This document shows positions 1-6,129 of a DNA stretch of 14,335 bases, piece by piece. The notes below the pieces were generated by a model. That model was not told the DNA's origin, did not search any database, and saw nothing but the letters and a program-made list of their open reading frames with translations. Each line of letters begins with the position of its first letter. Positions within the stretch are counted from its first letter, which is position 1. The stretch comes from Anseongella sp036570465 (GTDB taxonomy: Bacteria > Bacteroidota > Bacteroidia > Sphingobacteriales > Sphingobacteriaceae). Both the position numbers and the translations under genes were made by a program. The DNA is taken from positions 1 through 14,335 of the forward strand of contig DATCYD010000330.1 of NCBI GenBank assembly GCA_036570465.1, read 5' to 3'.

Positions 1-1030
1 GAGTTCGCTGCTGTATAATCCCTACCGGTGGCAACGGGAGATAGAACCGCTTCGATATGAATCATCCCGTCGGGAATTCGTAGAAGATATGCAGTCAATC
101 TCCCTGGAAACCACCCGGCAGTATTTTAACCAGCTGGCTGCCCAGATACGGCTTCGGACCGCGGAACAAAATCTGGCCAATACAGACACACTCTATAGAA
201 TTTCTGAGGGTCGGTACACCCTTGGCAGGATTGCGGAGAACGAATTGCTTCAAATGGAACTCAGTTTGCTGAATGCACGTAATGCGGTTTCCAATGCGGA
301 ACTGAATTATCAACTTACAACGCAAAACCTGATCCGCTACCTGGATCTGGACCGAAGCGCGACGTTGGATCTGGAGCTACCTATCGATACAGTTTTCTTT
401 ACCGTCAGTACGGCCGAAGCGCTGGAACAGGCGGCGGAAAACCGGCAGGCAGTAATCGAATTTCGCAGGCGCCGGCTCCAGGCCGAAGAGGAAGTAGCCC
501 GAGCCAGGGGTGAGAATAGCGTTTCATTAAATCTGCTGGCCAATTTCGGTCTTTCACAGAATGGTCCGGATCTCTCCAATGTCTATCACGACCTCAACAG
601 TCAGCAACGCATCCAGTTGACCCTTTCTATTCCCCTTATGGACTGGGGGGTCGCCAAATCCCGCAAACGAATGGCCCAGGCCAATCTGGAACTGGAAAAG
701 GCAAATATCGAACGGGAACAGCTGGCTTTTGAACAAGAAATCATCCAGCAAACCGCTCAGTGGAATCTGCAGCGTGACCTGTTGGCCACTGCCACCAAAG
801 CCCGGGATATTGCCGTTAAACGCTATGAAATTACCAAACAGCGTTATCTGATTGGCAAGATCAGCATCACTGATCTAAACCTGGCGCAACAGGAAAAGGA
901 CCGTGCCATTGAAACATTTATCGGCGCAATGCGCAATTACTGGGATTCCTATCACACCATCCGCCAGCTGACCCTCTTCGATTTCCAAACCAACAATAAG
1001 ATCGTTGTGGAGCTGGAAGAGTTTGATTAA
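1..1030 (+). CDS. TolC family outer-membrane efflux protein (5' end outside window)
   Basis: This is the C-terminal part of an outer-membrane factor, the periplasm-spanning channel that works with an inner-membrane pump and an adaptor protein in efflux or type I secretion. The reading frame is open from base 2 to the stop at 1028-1030 without a start that needs to be chosen, so the gene begins outside the window and 342 residues are visible. The protein is almost entirely helical with long heptad-like stretches rich in Q, E, R, A and L. A motif of the type RYxLGRIAENELLQ recurs near the C-terminus as RYLIGKISITDLNLAQ, the internal duplication expected of the two OEP domains. A beta-strand-like segment with VSLNLLANFGLSQ and the LTLSIPLMDWG stretch also fit the family. 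The partner pump is not visible. Substrate cannot be inferred. A small lipoprotein gene follows after 13 bases. Confidence 0.9.
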   Translation, partial: SSLLYNPYRWQREIEPLRYESSRREFVEDMQSISLETTRQYFNQLAAQIRLRTAEQNLANTDTLYRISEGRYTLGRIAENELLQMELSLLNARNAVSNAELNYQLTTQNLIRYLDLDRSATLDLELPIDTVFFTVSTAEALEQAAENRQAVIEFRRRRLQAEEEVARARGENSVSLNLLANFGLSQNGPDLSNVYHDLNSQQRIQLTLSIPLMDWGVAKSRKRMAQANLELEKANIEREQLAFEQEIIQQTAQWNLQRDLLATATKARDIAVKRYEITKQRYLIGKISITDLNLAQQEKDRAIETFIGAMRNYWDSYHTIRQLTLFDFQTNNKIVVELEEFD

Positions 1031-1043
1031 AAAGGGCACTGAT

Positions 1044-1670
1044 ATGAAAGTTTCATTCTCGCTTGTCTTTTTCTGTAGCGGCATCTTGGTTTTTGCTTGT
1101 TCGCCCGAATTGAAAACCAGTGTTCCTGATGGCGACGCTTCTTCGAAACTCATTGAAACAGCGCGGAAGTGGCATGCCCGCCATCGCGATGCCAACGCAC
1201 GTGACACCATACTTCCAGACTGGGATAAGGCCTGGACATTGGGAACAGCCAATGGCGATCGCGTATTGGTTGCCCCCGCACCGAGTAAACCCAGCATGAA
1301 CGAGCGACTCTCATTCAGCCGTTTCTTTATTTTTCAGATAGAGTATGGACACATTAGCCAGGGGCGGATTGTGGAATTCCTTGGGAACGATTATCATGTT
1401 GAGAAGAATACCAAAAATCTGCTTGAGAATTACGACCAACCGGTCATTCCCGGTTTCAATGGCAGCGTGCTCCAGTATGACATGAACCACCAACAGGTGG
1501 AAGACGCGACCTTTCAAAATGGGCATAAGAAAAGTAATGTACATGTCCGAATGAGTTCTGTTCGGGCTGAAGATGTGGATGAGTTAATGAAGCCTGTTCG
1601 GTCAGAAGAAGAATTGGATGCCCGGATAAAGAAACTTGAGGAGCGTGCCGAAAAGGCAAAAAATGACTGA
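1044..1670 (+). CDS. Putative lipoprotein of unknown function
   Basis: This 208-residue protein has a type II signal peptide: a short basic start (MK), a hydrophobic core at residues 5-18 and a lipobox-like VFAC with the acceptor at Cys19, followed by S-P-E. It is probably exported and lipid-anchored. The frame is also open from an ATG at 1005, but that start would overlap the tolC-type gene and bury the signal peptide behind 13 extra residues, so the ATG at 1044 is preferred. The mature part has a W-rich region around residues 40-65 (ARKWHARH, DWDKAWTLG) and a charged, probably coiled-coil C-terminus (residues 180-208, rich in E, K and R). I do not recognise the family. The W-D-K-A-W region vaguely recalls N-termini of other secreted Bacteroidota proteins, but this is an impression. 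The 13-base spacing suggests co-transcription with the efflux gene. Confidence 0.75.
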   Translation: MKVSFSLVFFCSGILVFACSPELKTSVPDGDASSKLIETARKWHARHRDANARDTILPDWDKAWTLGTANGDRVLVAPAPSKPSMNERLSFSRFFIFQIEYGHISQGRIVEFLGNDYHVEKNTKNLLENYDQPVIPGFNGSVLQYDMNHQQVEDATFQNGHKKSNVHVRMSSVRAEDVDELMKPVRSEEELDARIKKLEERAEKAKND

Positions 1671-1680
1671 TCCATTTATG

Positions 1681-1714
1681 GGCAAACGTTGGCCGGAAAT
1701 TTCTACGTTTTGCC
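1681..1714. terminator. Weak inverted repeat between convergent genes
   Basis: GGCAAACGT at 1681-1689 can pair with ACGTTTTGCC at 1705-1714, leaving one unpaired T. It lies in the 32-base gap between the lipoprotein gene and the convergent pseudouridine synthase gene and runs into the last codons of the latter. It is placed where a shared terminator would be expected, but neither side carries a good T-run, so this is only a candidate. Confidence 0.3.
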
Positions 1715-2410
1715 GGTCTGTTGCCAGAAAGAGGAGGCGGGCAGCGGGGCCTCTATTTCCAGTTGTTCCCGTTTTACCGGATGAATGAAAGCGATCCGGC
1801 GGGCGTGCAGGTTGATGGAGCCGTCGCTGTTGCCTTTTGGGGCTCCGTATTTTTTATCGCCTCGGATGGGACAGCCCATGGATGCCAGTTGCACGCGGAT
1901 CTGGTGGGGCCGGCCGGTTCGAGGATTGACTTCCAGGAGCAGCCAATGCTCGGTTTTTTGCAGGACCCGGTAACTCAGTTCTGAGAAAAGGCTTCCCGGA
2001 ACTTCTTTTTCGTAGGGGGTAACAATATTGGTTTCAGGATTCTTAACCAGCCAGTGAGCCAGCTGCCCTTCGGCATGGGGGGGGCTGTTCTTTACCACCG
2101 CCCAGTAGGTTTTCTGAATGGTTCGCTGCTTGAACAGCTTATTCATCCGGTCCAGGGCCTTGCTGGTCTTCGCGAACAAAATGACGCCGCTCACAGGGCG
2201 GTCAAGGCGGTGGATACATCCCATATACACTCCTCCCGGCTTATTGTCCCGAACCTTGATGTAGTCTTTAATGATGTCGATAAGGGGTTTGTCTCCGGTT
2301 TTATCGGCCTGTACCAGCACACTGGCAGGTTTGTTGACCGCAATCAGGTGGTTGTCTTCGTATAGGATGGGAATACGGTACCCCGCGTCTTCAATATTGT
2401 TCTTTTTCAC
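1703..2410 (-). CDS. RluA-family RNA pseudouridine synthase, GTG start
   Basis: This enzyme converts uridine to pseudouridine in rRNA or tRNA in the cytoplasm. The 235-residue protein shows the RluA-family catalytic motif HRLDRPVSG with catalytic Asp70, the early LYEDNHLIAVNKP strand (residues 16-28), and the RTGRPHQIR motif at residues 164-172. It lacks an N-terminal S4 RNA-binding domain, as do several short RluA-type enzymes. The position modified cannot be told from sequence alone. The only start that keeps the conserved N-terminus is GTG at 2410; no in-frame ATG lies nearby. The start lies 20 bases inside the end of panB, and the purine-rich AAAGGA about nine bases before GTG lies within panB, so the two genes are probably translationally coupled. 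The C-terminus converges on the lipoprotein gene. Confidence 0.92.
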   Translation of the reverse strand: MKKNNIEDAGYRIPILYEDNHLIAVNKPASVLVQADKTGDKPLIDIIKDYIKVRDNKPGGVYMGCIHRLDRPVSGVILFAKTSKALDRMNKLFKQRTIQKTYWAVVKNSPPHAEGQLAHWLVKNPETNIVTPYEKEVPGSLFSELSYRVLQKTEHWLLLEVNPRTGRPHQIRVQLASMGCPIRGDKKYGAPKGNSDGSINLHARRIAFIHPVKREQLEIEAPLPASSFWQQTGKT

Positions 2411-3206
2411 CAGGGAAGTCCTTTGCCTTTACATCTTGTATGTATTGCTTCACTGCTCCGCCGATTGTTTCAAACAGGTTCAGGTACTGGCGCAGAAAGC
2501 GAGGTTTAAATCCATTGGTGATCCCCAGCATGTCGTTGACCACCAGTACCTGACCATCTACCTGAGGGCCGGCGCCGATCCCGATGACCGGAATGCTGAG
2601 CATGGCCGATACCTCAGCCGCCAGTTTGGCGGGAATTTTTTCAAGGACGACCGCAAAGCAGCCGGCCTCTTCCAGCGTGCGCGCGTCTTCCAGCAACCTG
2701 GCTGCTTCGGCTTCTTCCTTTGCCCGAACGGTGTAGGTGCCGAACTTATAAATGGACTGAGGGGTTAGTCCCAGGTGTCCCATGACCGGAATGCCTGCGG
2801 AAATGATACGCTCAATGGACTCTTTCACCTCCAGGCCACCTTCCAGTTTGACGGCATGGCCGCCGGATTCTTTCATGATGCGGATGGCGGTATGCAAGGC
2901 TTCAAGGGAATCGCCCTGGTAGGAGCCAAAGGGCATGTCCACCACCACCAATGCCCGTTTAGCTCCCCGCACCACACTGGATGCATGATAGATCATCTGG
3001 TCAAGCGTAATGGGGAGGGTGGTCTCGTGCCCGGCCATCACATTGGAGGCCGAATCGCCTACCAGCAGTACCTCAATGCCCGCGTGGTCCAGGATAAGGG
3101 CGGTGGAATAATCGTATGCGGTGAGCATGGCGATTGGTTCGCTGCTGGCTTTCATTTCCTGCAGGCTGTGCGTGGTGACCCTCTTCAATTCCTTACTTAC
3201 CGACAT
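2391..3206 (-). CDS. panB: 3-methyl-2-oxobutanoate hydroxymethyltransferase (ketopantoate hydroxymethyltransferase)
   Basis: PanB transfers a hydroxymethyl group from 5,10-methylenetetrahydrofolate to 2-oxoisovalerate, giving ketopantoate, the first committed step of pantothenate and coenzyme A synthesis in the cytoplasm. The 271-residue length is close to the usual value of about 265. Conserved blocks are present in order: MLTAYDYSTA (27-36), VLLVGDSASNVMAGH (46-60), VVVDMPFGSYQ (87-97), AVKLEGG (118-124), GHLGLTPQS (143-151) and GIGAGPQVDGQVLV (209-222). Expected Mg-binding residues are Asp51, Asp90 and Glu122, and the proposed general base is Glu189. The ATG at 3206 gives a normal N-terminus. 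The gene is first of a two-gene unit with the pseudouridine synthase and is divergent from carA. No panC or panD is in the window. Confidence 0.97.
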   Translation of the reverse strand: MSVSKELKRVTTHSLQEMKASSEPIAMLTAYDYSTALILDHAGIEVLLVGDSASNVMAGHETTLPITLDQMIYHASSVVRGAKRALVVVDMPFGSYQGDSLEALHTAIRIMKESGGHAVKLEGGLEVKESIERIISAGIPVMGHLGLTPQSIYKFGTYTVRAKEEAEAARLLEDARTLEEAGCFAVVLEKIPAKLAAEVSAMLSIPVIGIGAGPQVDGQVLVVNDMLGITNGFKPRFLRQYLNLFETIGGAVKQYIQDVKAKDFPGEKEQY

Positions 3207-3295
3207 GATCTTGGTTTTTTACTTATTCACTTTTGGTTGCCTGTTTATTCCTGCGAAGGTCCAGATTCCTTTTCAAATTTTCAAATTGAATTACT

Positions 3296-3303
3296 TACCT
3301 TTG
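3296..3303 (+). promoter_or_regulatory. carA promoter minus-7 box, near-leaderless
   Basis: TACCTTTG matches the Bacteroidota minus-7 consensus TAnnTTTG exactly and ends seven bases before the carA ATG at 3311. Transcription would start at or within a few bases of the start codon, giving a leaderless or nearly leaderless mRNA. No clear TTG minus-33 element is seen at the usual distance; the upstream stretch is A/T-rich with a short repeat of TTTTCAAA type. The rest of the 104-base gap to panB holds no convincing panB promoter. Confidence 0.6.
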
Positions 3304-3310
3304 CATCCCG

Positions 3311-4429
3311 ATGAAGAGTATAGAAAATATTCCCGCTGTTCTGTTACTGGAGGATGGAACAGTGTTTTACGGGAAGGCTGCAGGAAAGATCGGGACTACC
3401 GCGGGAGAGATCTGCTTCAATACCGGAATGACTGGCTACCAGGAAATTTTTACCGATCCGTCGTATTACGCGCAGATCATGGTTACGACCAACGCGCATA
3501 TCGGCAATTATGGGATTCAGGCCGATGAGGTGGAATCCGGATCGATCAAAATCGCTGGGCTGGTCTGTAAGAATTTCACCTACAATTATTCGCGGAAGCA
3601 AGCCACCGAATCAATTCAGGATTATTATCTGAACGAAAATATCGTGGCCATTTCTGACGTGGATACCCGTGCGCTTGTCCGGCATATCCGGGACAAGGGG
3701 GCCATGAACGCAATCATTTCCTCGGAGACCACGAATCTGGATGAACTCAAGGAAAAGCTGGCGGGCGTGCCTTCGATGGCAGGACTGGAGCTCTCCTCAG
3801 AAGTGAGTACCACAGAGCCTTATACATACGGAAACGATGATGCCCCCATCCGGGTGGCGGCACTGGATCTGGGTATTAAAAAGAATATACTGCGTAATTT
3901 CGATGACCGTGGTGTGTTGGTGAAGGTCTTTCCTGCCCGTACCACGTTCGAAGAAATGGAAGAATGGCAACCTGACGGGTATTTTATCTCGAATGGTCCC
4001 GGCGATCCGGCAGCCATGGATTACGCGGTGGAAACAGTGAAGAAGATCATTGCCGCCGACAAGCCGCTGTTTGGTATTTGTCTCGGCCATCAGTTGCTGG
4101 CGCTGGCCAACGGTATAAGTACCCATAAAATGCATAATGGCCACCGGGGTATTAATCATCCCGTCAAAAATATTTTACGGAATCACTGCGAGGTGACCTC
4201 CCAGAACCATGGTTTCGGGATTGATGCGGAAGGAGTCAGAAATTCAGACAAGGTAGAGATCAGCCATATTAATCTGAACGATAAGAGCATTGAAGGAATC
4301 CGTATGAAAGAAGGGAAGGCTTTTTCGGTGCAGTATCATCCTGAATCCTCCCCCGGTCCCCACGATTCCCGCTATCTTTTTGATGAATTCGTAGAGATGA
4401 TGAAAAAAGAAATAACCATTAACGAATAA
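3311..4429 (+). CDS. carA: Carbamoyl phosphate synthase small (glutaminase) subunit
   Basis: CarA hydrolyses glutamine and channels ammonia to the large subunit CarB, which makes carbamoyl phosphate for pyrimidine and arginine synthesis. The 372-residue length is normal. The N-terminal CPSase small-chain domain (about residues 7-150) contains GEICFNTGMTGYQEIFTDPSY. The C-terminal class I glutamine amidotransferase domain starts at about residue 180 (RVAALDLGIKKNILR), followed by SNGPGDP (227-233), the nucleophile elbow GICLGHQ with Cys257, and the rest of the triad at His343 and Glu345 in QYHPESSPGP. All catalytic residues are present. carB is not next to it. Instead eno follows after three bases, an arrangement I recall from other Bacteroidota (often behind rplQ, which is absent here). 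Expression probably starts from the TACCTTTG box just upstream. Confidence 0.97.
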   Translation: MKSIENIPAVLLLEDGTVFYGKAAGKIGTTAGEICFNTGMTGYQEIFTDPSYYAQIMVTTNAHIGNYGIQADEVESGSIKIAGLVCKNFTYNYSRKQATESIQDYYLNENIVAISDVDTRALVRHIRDKGAMNAIISSETTNLDELKEKLAGVPSMAGLELSSEVSTTEPYTYGNDDAPIRVAALDLGIKKNILRNFDDRGVLVKVFPARTTFEEMEEWQPDGYFISNGPGDPAAMDYAVETVKKIIAADKPLFGICLGHQLLALANGISTHKMHNGHRGINHPVKNILRNHCEVTSQNHGFGIDAEGVRNSDKVEISHINLNDKSIEGIRMKEGKAFSVQYHPESSPGPHDSRYLFDEFVEMMKKEITINE

Positions 4430-4432
4430 CAA

Positions 4433-5716
4433 ATGAGTATTATTTTTGACGTAAAGGCCAGGCAAATCCTGGATTCCCGGGGAAACCCTACCGTAGAAGT
4501 AGATGTAACCACTGAAAATGGCATTGTCGGCCGGGCTGCGGTGCCCTCGGGCGCCTCTACAGGTACTCATGAAGCCGTTGAACTTCGGGACGGTGACAAA
4601 TCCGTTTACCTGGGGAAAGGTGTTACCCAGGCGGTGGAAAATGTGAACGAAGACCTGGCGGATGCGCTGATGGGTATGGATGTGTTCGAACAGAACCTCA
4701 TTGACAAGGTCATGCTGGACGTGGACGGGACTGCGAATAAGGGAAAGATAGGCGCTAATGCTATTTTGGGCGTGTCCATGGCTGTGGCTAAGGCGGCGGC
4801 TCAGGAATCTCATCAGCCGCTTTACCGGTATGTTGGAGGCGTGAATGCCAATACCCTTCCGGTTCCGCTGATGAATATCCTCAACGGTGGCGCGCATGCC
4901 GATAACAAAATCGATTTTCAGGAATTTATGATCATGCCTGTAGGCGCTGATACTTTCCGCGAAGCGCTTCGGATGGGAGTGGAAGTATTCCATCACCTTA
5001 AAACGGTCCTGAAGAAAAAAGGATATTCTACCAATGTGGGTGATGAAGGTGGGTTTGCACCGAACATCGGTTCTAACGAAGAGGCTATTGAAACGGTACT
5101 GCAGGCCATCGAAACGGCTGGCTTTAAGCCGGGAGAAGAAATTTATATTGCCATGGACGCTGCTACCTCCGAAATGTACAAGGATGGTGTTTATAGCTTC
5201 CATAAATCAGATGGCAGAACCATGAGCTCCGATGAACTGGTGGACTATTGGGTGAACTGGTGCAATAAGTATCCGATCATTTCCATCGAGGATGGCCTTG
5301 CAGAAGATGACTGGGATGGCTGGAAGAAATTAACCGCTCAGGTAGGCGAGAGCGTGCAGCTGGTAGGTGACGATCTGTTTGTAACCAACGTGAAGCGTTT
5401 GAGCCAGGGCATTGAAAACAGCATCGCTAATTCTATTCTGGTAAAGGTGAATCAGATTGGTTCCCTGTCTGAGACCATTGATGCGGTGAATATGGCGCAT
5501 CGGGCCGGATACACCTCGGTCATGAGCCATCGTTCAGGCGAAACCGAAGATACCACCATTGCAGACCTGGCGGTAGCGCTGAACTGCGGACAGATCAAGA
5601 CTGGTTCGGCATCCCGTTCCGACAGGATCGCTAAATACAATCAGTTACTTCGCATCGAGGAAGAGCTGGGAGAAACCGCATATTTCCCCGGGAAGGCTTT
5701 TAAGTTTGTAAAATAA
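4433..5716 (+). CDS. eno: Enolase (phosphopyruvate hydratase)
   Basis: Enolase interconverts 2-phosphoglycerate and phosphoenolpyruvate in glycolysis and gluconeogenesis. The 427-residue protein is full length. The N-terminal domain has ILDSRGNPTVEVDV (12-25) and VPSGASTGTHEAVELRDGD (38-56), with the mobile-loop Ser42. Active-site residues are all found: His155 in GGAHADN, Glu205 in GDEGGFAP, metal ligands Asp242 (MDAATSE), Glu286 (SIEDGLAEDDWDGW) and Asp313 (VGDDLFVTN), catalytic base Lys338 in ILVKVNQIG, the SHRSGETED block at 366-373, and Lys389 in QIKTGS. The ATG lies three bases after the carA stop, so the two are almost certainly co-transcribed and perhaps translationally coupled. A strong terminator follows 38 bases after the stop. 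The coupling of glycolysis with carbamoyl phosphate synthesis has no obvious metabolic logic and is probably historical. Confidence 0.98.
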   Translation: MSIIFDVKARQILDSRGNPTVEVDVTTENGIVGRAAVPSGASTGTHEAVELRDGDKSVYLGKGVTQAVENVNEDLADALMGMDVFEQNLIDKVMLDVDGTANKGKIGANAILGVSMAVAKAAAQESHQPLYRYVGGVNANTLPVPLMNILNGGAHADNKIDFQEFMIMPVGADTFREALRMGVEVFHHLKTVLKKKGYSTNVGDEGGFAPNIGSNEEAIETVLQAIETAGFKPGEEIYIAMDAATSEMYKDGVYSFHKSDGRTMSSDELVDYWVNWCNKYPIISIEDGLAEDDWDGWKKLTAQVGESVQLVGDDLFVTNVKRLSQGIENSIANSILVKVNQIGSLSETIDAVNMAHRAGYTSVMSHRSGETEDTTIADLAVALNCGQIKTGSASRSDRIAKYNQLLRIEEELGETAYFPGKAFKFVK

Positions 5717-5754
5717 ACAGCCGGTCGTTTGAACGACCTGTGCAAAAAACAGGG

Positions 5755-5803
5755 GTGAACTTGTATAAACTTATGATGGTTTAGGCAAGTTCACTTTTTT
5801 TTT
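5755..5803 (+). terminator. Intrinsic terminator after eno
   Basis: GTGAACTTG at 5755-5763 pairs perfectly with CAAGTTCAC at 5786-5794 and is followed by nine T residues (5795-5803). Inside the 22-base loop TAAAC (5766-5770) can pair with GTTTA (5779-5783), making a longer stem with a 2x2 internal loop. A separate smaller hairpin, GGTCGTT/AACGACC at 5723-5738, lies between the eno stop and the terminator. Together they should end the carA-eno transcript just before the promoter of the next gene. Confidence 0.85.
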
Positions 5804-5804
5804 A

Positions 5805-5812
5805 TACCTTCG
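5805..5812 (+). promoter_or_regulatory. Possible minus-7 box for the divIC-like gene
   Basis: TACCTTCG differs from the Bacteroidota consensus TAnnTTTG at one base and ends five bases before the ATG at 5818, similar to the layout in front of carA. It starts two bases after the T-run of the eno terminator, so the next unit would need its own promoter here. No clear TTG minus-33 element is visible. Confidence 0.45.
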
Positions 5813-5817
5813 GAATC

Positions 5818-6120
5818 ATGTTGGAAAGAATAAAATACATTCTGAAAAACAAATACTACCTGACCTTCCTGCTTTTTTTGATTTGGATGCTTTTCCTCGA
5901 CCGCAATGATATCATCACGCAGGTGCAACATGTGGTAGGGCTTAACCGGATTAACCAGGATAAGGAATATTATCAGGAGGAGATCAAAAAGATCAATAAT
6001 GACCTGCATGAGCTGAAGAGTAATAAAAAGCAACTCGAAAAATTTGCGCGGGAGAACTACCTGATGAAAAAGGAAAACGAGGATATTTTCATTATCGTAA
6101 AAGAGGAAGAAAAAAAGTAG
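5818..6120 (+). CDS. DivIC/FtsB-like septum formation initiator protein
   Basis: This small bitopic membrane protein is expected to act in the divisome, where FtsB/DivIC forms a subcomplex with FtsL and FtsQ/DivIB and helps activate septal peptidoglycan synthesis. The 100-residue protein has a short cytoplasmic basic N-terminus (MLERIKYILKNK), one transmembrane helix at about residues 13-28, a predicted coiled coil rich in K, E, N and Q at about 45-78, and the family signature ARENYLMKKENEDIF at 78-91 (compare AREeyxmkkpgE). Length and layout are typical. The ATG at 5818 is the only start that includes the membrane helix. It is separated from eno by a terminator and followed after nine bases by the FMN-binding protein, so those two are likely one operon. 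Confidence 0.88.
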   Translation: MLERIKYILKNKYYLTFLLFLIWMLFLDRNDIITQVQHVVGLNRINQDKEYYQEEIKKINNDLHELKSNKKQLEKFARENYLMKKENEDIFIIVKEEEKK

Positions 6121-6129
6121 TGCTGTATC

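Noticed and set aside
1005..1043. Upstream ATG at 1005 as start for the lipoprotein
   Set aside because: It would overlap the efflux gene by 26 bases and place 13 residues before a clear signal peptide; the ATG at 1044 starts the signal peptide correctly.
2775..3314. Open frame of 179 codons on the plus strand opposite panB
   Set aside because: panB has all conserved blocks on the minus strand; the opposite frame has no family features and runs into the panB-carA promoter gap.
4244..5203. Long open frame of 319 codons on the minus strand across the carA end and eno
   Set aside because: It lies antisense to two unmistakable genes with intact active sites, and its translation shows no recognisable motif. 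It is a by-product of codon bias.
5723..5738. GGTCGTT/AACGACC hairpin as the eno terminator
   Set aside because: No T-run follows it. The 9-bp stem at 5755-5794 with nine T residues is the better terminator.
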